From: Gemmatirosa kalamazoonensis
GTDB taxonomy: Bacteria; Gemmatimonadota; Gemmatimonadetes; Gemmatimonadales; Gemmatimonadaceae
Assembly: GCF_000522985.1 (NCBI RefSeq)
Contig: NZ_CP007130.1
Span: forward strand, 976,504-1,040,503
Direction: 5' to 3'
DNA length: 64,000 nt
The translations under genes were made by a program, and so were the position numbers. Below the pieces are notes generated by a model, which worked only from the letters and a program-made list of their open reading frames with translations, had not been told where the DNA came from and did not search any database. This document shows, in pieces, positions 21,758 through 30,149 of this stretch. Numbering within the stretch: the first letter of the stretch is position 1; each line of letters begins with the position of its first letter.

Positions 21758-22738
21758 ATGACCGTCCAGACCATGGCGCCTGCCGCCGCGCTGCCCGACA
21801 ACGCGCACACCGACATCCCCGGCAACCCGACGACGGCGACGAGCAGTGCGGTGCGGCTCCGCGAGCACGCCGACGCGTCGACGCTGCGGGTGCTCTCCGA
21901 GGACGACTGGCGGTTCTGGAAGCGGAACGGCTACGTCGTCGTGAAGCAGGTCGTGCCGCGCGAGAACCTCGAGCGTCTCGCGTCGCTGCTCTGGGAGTTC
22001 GAGGAGAAGGATCCGAACGACCCCGAGACGTGGTACGCCCCGCCGCGCGCGGAGATGAAGATGAAGGAGCTGACCAACAGCGGCATGGTGGAGCTGTACA
22101 ACCATCAGTACGAGTGGGACAACCGACAGCACCCGCGCGTGTACGACGCGTTCGTCGACGTGTGGGGCACCGAGAAGCTGTGGGTGACGATCGACCGTGC
22201 GAACCTCAACCTGCCGATGCGGCCCGGGTTCGAGTTCAAGGGGTTCATCCACTGGGACTACGACCCCGAGACGAAGCCGCAGAACGTGCAGGGGGTGCTC
22301 GCGCTCGCCGACCAGACCGACGAGAACATGGGCGGCTTCCAGTGCGTGCCCGAGCTGTTCCGCACGTACGACACGTGGAAGCTCGGGCAGCCCGCCGACC
22401 GCGATCACTTCAAGCCGGACGTCACCGGCTTCGAGATCGTGAAGGTGCCGATGGAGGCGGGCGACCTGCTGATCTTCAACAGCTCCCTCGCGCACGGGAT
22501 CCGGCCCAACAGATCGAACGGCAAGGTGCGCATGGCGCAATACATCTCGATGATGCCCGCGCAGGAGGAGAACGAGGCGCTGCGACAGTGGCGCATGTCG
22601 TCGTGGCGCGATCGCATCCCGCCGGAGGGCTACGCGTTCCCCGGCGACCCGCGCGGCTGGGAGCAGACGCGCTACGCGCGCGCGACGCTCACGCCGCTCG
22701 GCGAGAAGCTGCTCGGCCTGCGCTCCTGGGACGACTGA
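21758..22738 (+). CDS. phytanoyl-CoA dioxygenase (PhyH) family Fe(II)/2-oxoglutarate oxygenase
   Basis: 326 residues from ATG 21758. The iron ligands are visible as H-x-D in FIHWDYDPETKPQNVQGVLA and the distal His in NSSLAHGIRPNRSNGKVRMA, whose Arg would bind 2-oxoglutarate. Other family blocks: FWKRNGYVVVKQVVPRENLE and MGGFQCVPELF. It hydroxylates an unknown small molecule in the cytosol. Bacterial PhyH-like genes next to AraC regulators commonly act on sugars, quaternary amines or secondary metabolites; no pathway partner adjoins this one. It diverges from the AraC-type gene. The start is unambiguous at the family N-terminus, though no SD is seen. Confidence 0.88.
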   Translation: MTVQTMAPAAALPDNAHTDIPGNPTTATSSAVRLREHADASTLRVLSEDDWRFWKRNGYVVVKQVVPRENLERLASLLWEFEEKDPNDPETWYAPPRAEMKMKELTNSGMVELYNHQYEWDNRQHPRVYDAFVDVWGTEKLWVTIDRANLNLPMRPGFEFKGFIHWDYDPETKPQNVQGVLALADQTDENMGGFQCVPELFRTYDTWKLGQPADRDHFKPDVTGFEIVKVPMEAGDLLIFNSSLAHGIRPNRSNGKVRMAQYISMMPAQEENEALRQWRMSSWRDRIPPEGYAFPGDPRGWEQTRYARATLTPLGEKLLGLRSWDD

Positions 22739-22756
22739 GCGCGATCGACCCGGCGC

Positions 22757-22791
22757 TTGCGCGACGTCGCCGCCGCGTATACGGTGTACAC
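22757..22791 (+). promoter_or_regulatory. TetR-gene promoter with overlapping double palindrome
   Basis: TTGCGC (22757-22762), 17 bp, TACGGT (22780-22785). Over the -10 lie two abutting 8-bp perfect palindromes, CGTATACG (22776-22783) and GTGTACAC (22784-22791). The second ends at the base before the ATG at 22792. The spacing places the transcription start at or next to the A of ATG, suggesting a leaderless, self-repressed regulator. Confidence 0.5.
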
Positions 22792-23409
22792 ATGGCGGCG
22801 ACACGCGACCGGATCCTGGCGGCGGCCGAGCGACTCCATCAGAAGGAAGGGCTCGACGCGGTCTCCATGCGGCGGATCGCCGAGGAGGTCGGGCTGACGC
22901 CGATGGCGCTCTACCGGCACTACCGCGACAAGGACGCGCTCCTCGACGCGCTCGTCGACGAGGGGTTCAGCCGGTGGGAGCAGTATCTCGCGCGCGCCGC
23001 CACCGCGGCCACGCCGCTCGAGCGGATCCGCGGCGCGCTCACGGCGTACGTCGGGTTCGCCCTCGGCGAGCCGAAGCTGTTCCAGCTCATGTACCTCGTG
23101 CCGCGTCCCAACCTGCCCGACGCGCCGGCGTCGCTGCGCACGACGACGTCGCCGGCGTTCGGCGCGATGGTCGATGCGGTGAAGGAGGCGATGGACGCGG
23201 GCGAGGTGCGCGCCGGCGATCCGGCGGAGCTGATCCAGGTCGCGTGGGCGACGGTGCACGGCCTCGTCACGCTCCACTTCGGCGGACGCTTCGGCTTCGA
23301 CGACGCGCGCTTCCGCACGATCGCCGCGCGCACCATCGAGACGCTGCTGCTCATGCTCGCGCCGCCGACGGCCGGCCCGCTGCGGCGCTCGTCCCGATCC
23401 GCGACGTGA
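22792..23409 (+). CDS. TetR/AcrR-family transcriptional regulator
   Basis: 205 residues. The N-terminal HTH is typical (RDRILAAAERLHQKEG, then VSMRRIAEEVGLTPMALYRH, then KDALLDALVD). The ligand-binding half has the TetR_C-type segment PLERIRGALTAYVGFALGEP and FQLMYLVPRP. It should repress itself and perhaps the GH43 gene that begins 4 bp after its stop. The start at 22792 directly follows a GTGTACAC palindrome. Confidence 0.9.
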   Translation: MAATRDRILAAAERLHQKEGLDAVSMRRIAEEVGLTPMALYRHYRDKDALLDALVDEGFSRWEQYLARAATAATPLERIRGALTAYVGFALGEPKLFQLMYLVPRPNLPDAPASLRTTTSPAFGAMVDAVKEAMDAGEVRAGDPAELIQVAWATVHGLVTLHFGGRFGFDDARFRTIAARTIETLLLMLAPPTAGPLRRSSRSAT

Positions 23410-23413
23410 CGTG

Positions 23414-25219
23414 ATGCGCCGCCTGATCGCGGCCGCGGTGCTCGCCGCGCCTAACGTCATGGCCGCGCAGGCAGCGCCGGGGCGCACCTACGCGAACCCG
23501 CTCGACCTGGACTACAAGTACAACTTCGAGCAGCTCAACCAGGGGATCTCGTACCGGCAGGGCGCCGATCCGGTGATCGTGCCGCACCGCGGCGCGTACT
23601 ACCTGTTCGTCACCGTGTCGGGTGGCTACTGGCGGTCGACGGATCTCGTGCGGTGGTCGTTCGTGACGCCGAGTCGCTGGCCGTTCCTCGACGTCGTCGC
23701 GCCGGCCGCGATCTCCACGGGCGACACGCTGCTGCTGCTGCCGTCGGCGACGATGCCGCAGCCGATCCTCTACTCGACGCGGCCGGAGACGGGACGGCTC
23801 GAGTTCTACAACCGGCTGCTGCCGCCGCTGCCGTACGCCGTGCAGCAGGGGAGCGAGCGCGCGGGGCAGCTCGTGCACCCCGACTCGGTGCAGCCCGGCC
23901 CGTGGGACCCGACGCTGTTCCGCGACGACGACGGGCGCTGGTATCTGTACTGGGGCTCGTCGAACGCGTACCCGCTGTACGGACTCGAGCTGGATCCGGC
24001 GCGGCGGCTCGCGTACAAGCACGAGCACCCGACGCATCTCCTGCGGCTGCATCCCGACGCGCACGGGTGGGAGCGGTTCGGGCGCGACCACCGCGACACG
24101 ACGATCACGCCGTTCGTCGAGGGCGCGTGGATGACGAAGCACGGCGGGCGCTACTACCTGCAGTACTCGGCGCCGGGCACCGAGTACAACGTGTACGCGA
24201 ACGGCACGTACGTCGGCGACGCGCCGTTAGGCCCGTTCACCTACGCGCCGTACAATCCCATCTCGTACAAGCCGGGCGGCTTCGTCACGGGCGCGGGGCA
24301 CGGCAACACGTTCGCCGACGCGCACGGCAACTGGTGGAACACCGGCACGAGCTGGGTCGGCGTCAACTGGCCGTTCGAGCGGCGCGTCGTGATGTTCCCC
24401 GCCGGCTTCGACCGCGACGGCCAGCTGCACGTCGACACGCGGTTCGGCGACTTCCCCCACCGCGCGCCGACGTCGCGGTGGGACGACACGCGATCGACGT
24501 TCACCGGCTGGATGCTGCTCTCCTATCGCCGTCCCGCGGTCGCGTCGACGACGCGCGACACGTTCCCGGCGCGCAACGTCACCGACGAGGACCCGCGCAC
24601 GTTCTGGGTGTCCGCCGCGAACCGCGCCGGCGAGACGCTCACCGTGGACCTCGGCGCGCCGCGCACCGTACGCGCGGCGCAGGTGAACTACACCGACTGG
24701 CGGTCGGACCGCTTCGCGAGCGACTCGTCGGTTTACACGACGTTCCGGCTGCAGACGTCGACCGACGGGACGACGTGGCGGACCGTCGCGGATCTCACGC
24801 GTGAGCGACGCGACCACGCGAACGCGTACGTGGAGCTCGCGGCGCCGGCGCGCGCCCGCTACGTGCGCTACGTGCACGGCCACGTCGGCGCGGCGAATCT
24901 CGCGATCAGCGACCTGCGCGTGTTCGGCACCGGTGATGGCGCGCGGCCGGGGACGCCCGACGGCCTAACGGTCCGCCGCCACGCCGACGCGCGCGACGCG
25001 ACGATCACGTGGAGCCCCGTGCCCGGCGCGGTCGGCTACAACGTCCTGTGGGGGATCGCGCCGGACAAGCTGTACCAGACCTACCAGCTGTGGGCCGACC
25101 GCGGCACGTCGCTCGAGCTGCGCGCGCTCACCGCGGGACAGGGGTACTGGTTCGCGATCGAGGCGTTCGACGAGAACGGCGTCTCCGGACAGAGCCGGGT
25201 GGTCACAGCAGCGCCTTGA
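23414..25219 (+). CDS. secreted GH43-family glycoside hydrolase with F5/8 C (CBM32-like) and fibronectin III domains
   Basis: 601 residues from ATG 23414 (a GTG one codon earlier is possible), with a signal peptide ending near VMAAQA. The catalytic five-blade propeller spans about 25-340: the general-base Asp in GADPVIVPHRGAYYLF, GPWDPTLFRDDDGRWYLYWG, and the acid region PFVEGAWMTKHGGRYYLQYS. A discoidin/CBM32-like sandwich follows (about 375-500, DPRTFWVSAANRAGETLTVD), then an FN3 module (about 510-600). GH43 enzymes attack arabinose- or xylose-containing polysaccharides. It follows the TetR gene by 4 bp, so TetR may respond to a sugar signal. Its last 17 bp overlap the convergent SDR gene. 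Confidence 0.88.
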   Translation: MRRLIAAAVLAAPNVMAAQAAPGRTYANPLDLDYKYNFEQLNQGISYRQGADPVIVPHRGAYYLFVTVSGGYWRSTDLVRWSFVTPSRWPFLDVVAPAAISTGDTLLLLPSATMPQPILYSTRPETGRLEFYNRLLPPLPYAVQQGSERAGQLVHPDSVQPGPWDPTLFRDDDGRWYLYWGSSNAYPLYGLELDPARRLAYKHEHPTHLLRLHPDAHGWERFGRDHRDTTITPFVEGAWMTKHGGRYYLQYSAPGTEYNVYANGTYVGDAPLGPFTYAPYNPISYKPGGFVTGAGHGNTFADAHGNWWNTGTSWVGVNWPFERRVVMFPAGFDRDGQLHVDTRFGDFPHRAPTSRWDDTRSTFTGWMLLSYRRPAVASTTRDTFPARNVTDEDPRTFWVSAANRAGETLTVDLGAPRTVRAAQVNYTDWRSDRFASDSSVYTTFRLQTSTDGTTWRTVADLTRERRDHANAYVELAAPARARYVRYVHGHVGAANLAISDLRVFGTGDGARPGTPDGLTVRRHADARDATITWSPVPGAVGYNVLWGIAPDKLYQTYQLWADRGTSLELRALTAGQGYWFAIEAFDENGVSGQSRVVTAAP

Positions 25220-25991
25220 TCCACCCGCCGTCGACCGGGATCGACGTCCCCGTGATGTAGCTCGCCCGGTCCGACGCGAGGAACGCGACGAGCGCCGCGA
25301 ACTCGCGCGGCTCGCCGAGTCGTCCCATCGGGATCTCGCGCTCCCACGCCGCGAACGCCGCGGCGGTGTCGGTGCCGCGTGCGGCGGCGTTGTGCGCGGC
25401 GAGCTGCTCGACACGCTCGGTGCGCGTGTAGCCGGGGAGCACGTTGTTCACCGTGACGTTGTACGCGGCCACCTCGTTCGCGAGCGTGCGCGCCATGCCC
25501 GTGACGGCGGCGCGGATGCTGTTGGAGAGGACGAGGTTCTCCACCGGCTGCTTCACGGCGATCGACGTGACGTTGATGATGCGTCCCCAGCGGCGCTCCT
25601 TCATGCCGGGAAGCACGCCGCGCGTCAGCTCGAGCACCGAGTCGAGCAGCTGGCCGACGGCGGCGTGCCACGCGTCGCGCGAGTGGCTCTCGAACGGCCC
25701 CGGCGGCGGACCGCCGGTATTGGTCACGAGCACGTCGACGCGCCCGAACGCGTCCCTCGCCGCGGCGAGCACGCGCTCCACCTGCGCCGGGTCGCCGAGG
25801 TCCGCGGGATACGCGACGACGCGCACGCCCGACCGTCCGATCGCGTCCGCCGCCTCGCGCAGCGGCCCCTCGCCGCGCGAGCAGAGCACGAGGTCCGCGC
25901 CCTCCGCCGCCAGCTCCTCCGCCACCGCGCGTCCCAGCCCACGGCTCGCGCCGGCGACGAGCGCGACACGGCCGCGCAATCCGAGATCCAT
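25203..25991 (-). CDS. SDR-family oxidoreductase lacking the YxxxK catalytic pair
   Basis: 262 residues with a classical Rossmann nucleotide site (VALVAGASRGLGRAVAEELA) and the NNAG-like VTNTGGPPPGPF. The catalytic Ser is present in RIINVTSIAVKQPVENLVLS, but the position of the Tyr/Lys pair reads SNSIRAAVTG, so both active-site residues are absent. The ending ITGTSIPVDGGWIKALL is normal. A recognised SDR subgroup has this replacement and unknown chemistry. The cupin gene lies upstream in the same direction with a hairpin repeat between. Confidence 0.88.
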   Translation of the reverse strand: MDLGLRGRVALVAGASRGLGRAVAEELAAEGADLVLCSRGEGPLREAADAIGRSGVRVVAYPADLGDPAQVERVLAAARDAFGRVDVLVTNTGGPPPGPFESHSRDAWHAAVGQLLDSVLELTRGVLPGMKERRWGRIINVTSIAVKQPVENLVLSNSIRAAVTGMARTLANEVAAYNVTVNNVLPGYTRTERVEQLAAHNAAARGTDTAAAFAAWEREIPMGRLGEPREFAALVAFLASDRASYITGTSIPVDGGWIKALL

Positions 25992-26010
25992 GCGAGTATC
26001 TCCTTATGGA

Positions 26011-26152
26011 TCTCACGCCGAGGCGCGGAGAGCGCGGAGCACTGCAACGACCACTGGCGATCCAAGAGCGATGGTAAGGATCTCGAGATCCCTTCGATCG
26101 CCTGTGGATCCCCAGAGATAGTTGTCCGCGTTCTCCGCGTCTCCGCGTGAGA
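26011..26152. repeat. hairpin repeat element, copy 1 (core GATCTCGAGATC)
   Basis: Left arm 26011-26042 and right arm 26121-26152 are near-complementary arrays of GCGGAGA-like units. Between them is a palindromic core centred on GATCTCGAGATC (26079-26090), flanked by GATCCA/TGGATC and GCGAT/ATCGC pairs. The same core recurs at 55.9 kb with different arms. The element fills nearly the whole gap between the SDR start and the cupin stop. Confidence 0.8.
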
Positions 26153-26157
26153 CGGCG

Positions 26158-26535
26158 TTACTTCCGATGAAAGTACGAGTCCGTCCCGTCGAGCCAGTCC
26201 TGGCGCGGCGGGTTGAACACGTCGACGTCGAGCGTGTCCTCGAGCGCCGTCGCCTCGTGCGGCACGTTGGACGGGATCACCAGCACCTCGCCCGCGCGCA
26301 CGTCGACCTCCCGCTCGCCGTTCTCGCCGAGGCGGAATCGGAGCGCGCCCTCGAGGATGTAGGTGATCTGCTCGTTCTCGTGCTGGTGCCGCGGGACGTG
26401 GCCGCCCTGCTTGATGTAGACGTGCGCGATCATCATGCGCGGGCCGGTGATGATGCGACGGTCGATCGTGTCGGTCACCCGCTCGCGCGGCATGTCGTCC
26501 CAGCGGAAGTGGCGGACGTCGGACTCGGTGGGCAT
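26158..26535 (-). CDS. cupin-domain protein, 125 aa
   Basis: Single small cupin from ATG 26535. Metal ligands of motif 1 are visible in HVPRHQHENEQITYILEGAL (two His and a Glu), and motif 2 in VLVIPSNVPHEATALEDT. Proteins of this size are often enzymes such as dioxygenases or isomerases, or small sensors. The C-terminus FNPPRQDWLDGTDSYFHRK is characteristic of a common uncharacterised cupin group that often sits next to SDR enzymes, and the next gene in its direction is an SDR. Stop TAA, rare in this window. Confidence 0.85.
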   Translation of the reverse strand: MPTESDVRHFRWDDMPRERVTDTIDRRIITGPRMMIAHVYIKQGGHVPRHQHENEQITYILEGALRFRLGENGEREVDVRAGEVLVIPSNVPHEATALEDTLDVDVFNPPRQDWLDGTDSYFHRK

Positions 26536-26623
26536 GTACGCTCCGGATGTGGGCCGCCGCGAAACGTACACGGCGGCCCACGGCGCGTCACGCCACGAGT
26601 CACGCCACGATGCGCGCCACGAC

Positions 26624-29323
26624 TCACTCCGCGCGCAGCGCCTGCGTCGGGCTGACGGCGAGCGCGCGCCGCGCCGGCACCGCGCACGCCAGGAGTCCCA
26701 CGCCGAGCAGCCCGAGCACCACCGCCGCGAACGTCGGTGGGTCGACGGCCGAGACCTCCACGAGCAGTGAGCGGACGAGCCGCGTCAGCACGAGCGCGAA
26801 CGCGACGCCGACGACGAGCCCCACGCCGGTGAGCCGCATCCCCTGCCGCAGGACGAGCCCGACGACCGCGCCGCGCGGCGCGCCGAGGGCCACGCGGAGC
26901 CCGAGCTCGTTCGTGCGCTGCGCGACGAGGTACGCGACCACGCCGTAGATGCCGATGCCGGCGAGGACGAGCGCGACGCCGGCGAACACACCGAGCAGCG
27001 TGGTGGTGAAGCGGCGGCTCGCGATGGAGCCGGAGACGATCTCGTTCATGGTGCGCACCTGGGTGATCGGCGCCGCTGGCGCCGCCGCGCGGATCGCGCG
27101 GCGCAGCGCCGGCGCGAGCGCGGCGGGGTCGCCCGTCGTGCGCACGGCGAGCGTCATCGACCAGGGAGTGTAGAGCGCGGCCGCCGTACCCTGCGCGTGC
27201 GCCACGTAGAACGTCGGCGGAACCTCGGCCTGGAAGCCGCCGGAGCGTACGTCGCGCACGACGCCCACCACGGTCGCCCACTCACCGCGACCGAACAGGC
27301 GAACCGTGTGGCCTAACGGATCCCGGTTCGGCCACATCTGCCGCGCCATCGTCTCGTTCACGACCATCACCGCGGGCGCGCCCTCGCGGTCGGTCGGCAG
27401 CAGTGGGCGGCCGCGCACGACGTGGATGCCGAGCGTGCGGAAGAAGTCGGGCGTCACGTGCACCGGCTTCGCCGACGGTGACTCGCTGATGTTCTTGAGC
27501 ACGCGCCCGTCGAGGAGGATGCTCCAGCGGCTGTCGTCCTCGTTCGCGACGGGGAGCGTCGTCGCGGCGGCCGCGGACCGTACGCCGGGCACGGCCGACA
27601 CGCGGTCGAGAATCTCGCGCCAGCGCTGGGCCGTGGTGGCGTCGGTCACGCTCGGGTCGTTGGGCGAGATGGGGGAGACGCGTGCGGTGAGCACGTGGTC
27701 CGGGGAGAAGCCGAGGTCCGTCGCCTGGATCTTCCACAGGCTGCGCAGCATGAGCCCCGCGCCGGACAGCGTCACGACGGCGAGCGCGACCTGCGCGACG
27801 ACGAGCGCCGAGCGCGTGCGCCGCGTGGCGACCGACGTCGCGGCGCCGCGTCCGCCCTCGCGCAGCGGCTGCGCGGGCGCGCCGCGCGCCGCGCGCACCG
27901 CCGGTACGAGCGCCGCGAGCAGCCCGGAGAGCAGCGACACGCCGCCGGTGAATGCGAGCACGGCGGGATCGATCCGCACCTCGTCGAGGCGCGGGATGTT
28001 CGACGGCGCGAGCGCGAGCAGCCCGCGCGTCGCGGCCCACGCGGCGACGAGTCCCAACACGCCGCCGCCGATCGCCAGCAGCGCGCCTTCGGCGAGCACC
28101 TGCTGCGCGAGCTGGGTGCGCGACGCGCCGAGCGCCGCGCGCACCGCGAGCTCGCGTCGGCGCGACTCGCCGCGCGTGATGAGCAGGTTCGCGACGTTCA
28201 CGCACGCGATGAGCAGCACGAACCCGACGGCGCCCATGAGCGCGAGCAGGAACGGCCGCGTGTCGCCGACGATCGCCTGCACGATCGGGTCGACGCGCGG
28301 TACGATCGGCGTGTCGGCGCCGTAGATGTCGGGGAAGTCGCGCTTCCAGCGCGCGACGAGCGTCGTCATCTCGGTGCGCGCCGCCTCCACCGTCGCGCCG
28401 GGACGTAGCCGCGCGACGCCGATCATCACGTGGTTGTTGCGCGTGTCGAGCGAGTCGGGGTTGAGCCGCATCGGCACCCACCCGGCGACCTCGGAGGCCG
28501 GATAGTCGAAGCGCGGCGGCATGACGCCGATGACGGTGCGCGGCACGCCGTTGATGTCGATCTTGCTGCCGACGATGTCCTTGCGGCCGCCAAGGTAGCC
28601 CTTCCACAGCGCGTCGCTGAGGATGATCGCGCGCGGCCCGCCGGGGCGCTCCTCCTCCGCGGTGAACGTGCGGCCCATCGCGGGCGACGCGCCCAACGTC
28701 GAGAAGAACTGGTCGGTGACGCGCGCGAGCGTCACGCGGTCGGGCTCCGCGCCGCCGGTGATCGTCGCGTCCGCGCCGCTGTAGCCGGCGATGGACGTGA
28801 CGGCGCGCATGTCGCGCCGGAGGTCGTACAGCTCCATCTCGGCGAGCTGCGAGTACGGGTCGGCGAGCGTGACGCGCACGACGCGCTCTGGCTCGCGGAA
28901 CGGCAGCGGGCGCAGGAGGATGCCGTTCACGACGCTGAAGATCGCGGCGTTCGCGCCGATGCCCAGCGCGAGCGTCGCCAGCACCACCGCGACGAACCCC
29001 GGCCGGCGGGAGAGGCTGCGCATCGCGAGGCGGAGATGACGGGACGACATCGGGTCGCGCTCCTGGTGCGGGAGTGGGGAAGGGATGCGCCGACGTGCGC
29101 GCTCGGCGAGGTGCTCGGCGGGCGCGTGCGCCGCGAGGTCGCCGAGCACGCGGAACCAGAGCGTGACGGCGCCGCCGCCTAACGCACGGTGCTCGCGCCA
29201 TCGGTCGCGGTAGAAGTCGACCATGTCGTCGCCGACGCGGTCGCGGAACGCGGCGGGGTACACGCGGAGCAGCAGCCGGAAGAGACGCTCGCCCGGCGCG
29301 GGATCGCTGGAGCGCGGCGTCAT
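26624..29323 (-). CDS. ADOP-type ABC permease (permease prefix domain 2 form)
   Basis: 899 residues. An N-terminal cytosolic prefix (about 10-90, LFRLLLRVYPAAFRDRVGDD) is followed by the first membrane helix (FVAVVLATLALGIGANAAIF), a MacB-like periplasmic domain (about 145-330, with QFFSTLGASPAMGRTFTAEE), an FtsX-like helix block (VGFVLLIACVNVANLLITRG, then RRRELAVRAALGAS), a second periplasmic domain, and a second FtsX block (VALVLAGIGIYGVVAYLVAQ, RTNELGLRVALGAPRGAV). There is no ATPase domain. Known only as an orphan permease family; substrate and energy partner are unknown. It overlaps the PadR gene by 4 bp (ATGA), so the two are translationally coupled. Confidence 0.92.
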   Translation of the reverse strand: MTPRSSDPAPGERLFRLLLRVYPAAFRDRVGDDMVDFYRDRWREHRALGGGAVTLWFRVLGDLAAHAPAEHLAERARRRIPSPLPHQERDPMSSRHLRLAMRSLSRRPGFVAVVLATLALGIGANAAIFSVVNGILLRPLPFREPERVVRVTLADPYSQLAEMELYDLRRDMRAVTSIAGYSGADATITGGAEPDRVTLARVTDQFFSTLGASPAMGRTFTAEEERPGGPRAIILSDALWKGYLGGRKDIVGSKIDINGVPRTVIGVMPPRFDYPASEVAGWVPMRLNPDSLDTRNNHVMIGVARLRPGATVEAARTEMTTLVARWKRDFPDIYGADTPIVPRVDPIVQAIVGDTRPFLLALMGAVGFVLLIACVNVANLLITRGESRRRELAVRAALGASRTQLAQQVLAEGALLAIGGGVLGLVAAWAATRGLLALAPSNIPRLDEVRIDPAVLAFTGGVSLLSGLLAALVPAVRAARGAPAQPLREGGRGAATSVATRRTRSALVVAQVALAVVTLSGAGLMLRSLWKIQATDLGFSPDHVLTARVSPISPNDPSVTDATTAQRWREILDRVSAVPGVRSAAAATTLPVANEDDSRWSILLDGRVLKNISESPSAKPVHVTPDFFRTLGIHVVRGRPLLPTDREGAPAVMVVNETMARQMWPNRDPLGHTVRLFGRGEWATVVGVVRDVRSGGFQAEVPPTFYVAHAQGTAAALYTPWSMTLAVRTTGDPAALAPALRRAIRAAAPAAPITQVRTMNEIVSGSIASRRFTTTLLGVFAGVALVLAGIGIYGVVAYLVAQRTNELGLRVALGAPRGAVVGLVLRQGMRLTGVGLVVGVAFALVLTRLVRSLLVEVSAVDPPTFAAVVLGLLGVGLLACAVPARRALAVSPTQALRAE

Positions 29324-29670
29324 GCCGGCTCCGGCGGGATGAGGCGCCGCGCCTCGGCGAGGCGCACGAGCGCGCGCAGGCGCAGCATCTCGGCGGCGAG
29401 CGCACGGTGGCCGGCGGCGGTGATGCGGTAGTACCGGCGCCGCTCGTCGTCCGCGTCGGGTGCGGCGCGGCGCCCGGACTCGTCGACGAAGCCGAGGTCC
29501 GTGAGCCGGCGGATCGAGCGGTACAGGTTCGCCGCCTCGAGCCGCAGCGCGCCGTCGGTGTGGTCGATGATGTCCTGCCGGATGCCGTAGCCGTGGCGCT
29601 CGCCCGCGGTGAGCATCGTGAGGATCAGGACGTCGACGTTCTTCAGGGGGAGGAACGTGTCGCTGGGCAT
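29320..29670 (-). CDS. PadR-family transcriptional regulator
   Basis: 116 residues: winged helix (LKNVDVLILTMLTAGERHGYG, then LEAANLYRSIRRLTDLGFVD, then the wing RRYYRITAAGHRAL) and a short C-terminal dimer helix. PadR proteins next to ADOP genes are thought to control the permease. Here ATGA overlap joins the two genes. A near-perfect palindrome containing a TATAGT box lies 12-35 bp before its start and probably serves autoregulation. It diverges from a second PadR-ADOP pair. Confidence 0.9.
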   Translation of the reverse strand: MPSDTFLPLKNVDVLILTMLTAGERHGYGIRQDIIDHTDGALRLEAANLYRSIRRLTDLGFVDESGRRAAPDADDERRRYYRITAAGHRALAAEMLRLRALVRLAEARRLIPPEPA

Positions 29671-29681
29671 GGCTCCTATGG

Positions 29682-29705
29682 TCGGATCGACTATAGGCGA
29701 TCTGA
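29682..29705 (-). promoter_or_regulatory. candidate PadR operator/promoter, inverted repeat
   Basis: TCGGATCG (29682-29689), 8-bp spacer, CGATCTGA (29698-29705): arms match at 7 of 8 positions. On the minus strand the spacer reads as a TATAGT -10-like box. It lies just upstream of the PadR start at 29670. Confidence 0.5.
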
Positions 29706-29739
29706 CAGCATGATGTGACGAATGGTTGCGAACCCCTCG

Positions 29740-29768
29740 TTGACTTAGGCGTCGCCGCGCCGTATCCC
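29740..29768 (+). promoter_or_regulatory. candidate promoter, TTGACT-17-TATCCC
   Basis: TTGACT at 29740-29745 and TATCCC at 29763-29768, 17-bp spacer, ending 35 bp before the plus-strand PadR start at 29804. The -35 is good, the -10 weak. Confidence 0.45.
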
Positions 29769-29803
29769 TAAGCCACGCAGGGGTCCCTCACCCGGAGCCG
29801 CTC

Positions 29804-30133
29804 ATGGCCAGCGACCTGTTCGTCGGCACGCTCGACATCCTCGTGCTCAAGGCGGTGAGCTGGGGACCGCGCCACGGCTACGCCATCGGCCGCTGGATCC
29901 GCGACACCACCGCCGACGCGCTCACCGTGCAGGAGGGGGCGCTGTACCCCGCGCTGCACCGGCTCGAGAAGCGCGGCCTCCTCGCCGAGGAGTGGCGCGT
30001 CACCGACACCGGGCGCGAGGCGAAGTTCTACTCGCTCACCCCGACGGGCCGCGGGCAGCTCCGCGCCGAGGTGGAACGGTGGAACCGCTTCTCGCAGGCC
30101 GTCACGACCGCGCTGTCCTCGACCGCCGCCTAA
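29804..30133 (+). CDS. PadR-family transcriptional regulator
   Basis: 109 residues with the standard PadR fold: FVGTLDILVLKAVSWGPRHG, VQEGALYPALHRLEKRGLLA and the wing EAKFYSLTPTGRGQL. It heads a two-gene unit with the ADOP permease 16 bp downstream, and shares a 133-bp divergent control region with the minus-strand PadR-ADOP pair. The two PadR proteins are only distantly similar, so they may read different signals. The gap to the permease contains GCCTAACG on the stop codon. Confidence 0.9.
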   Translation: MASDLFVGTLDILVLKAVSWGPRHGYAIGRWIRDTTADALTVQEGALYPALHRLEKRGLLAEEWRVTDTGREAKFYSLTPTGRGQLRAEVERWNRFSQAVTTALSSTAA

Positions 30134-30149
30134 CGCCGGAGCCCGCGCC

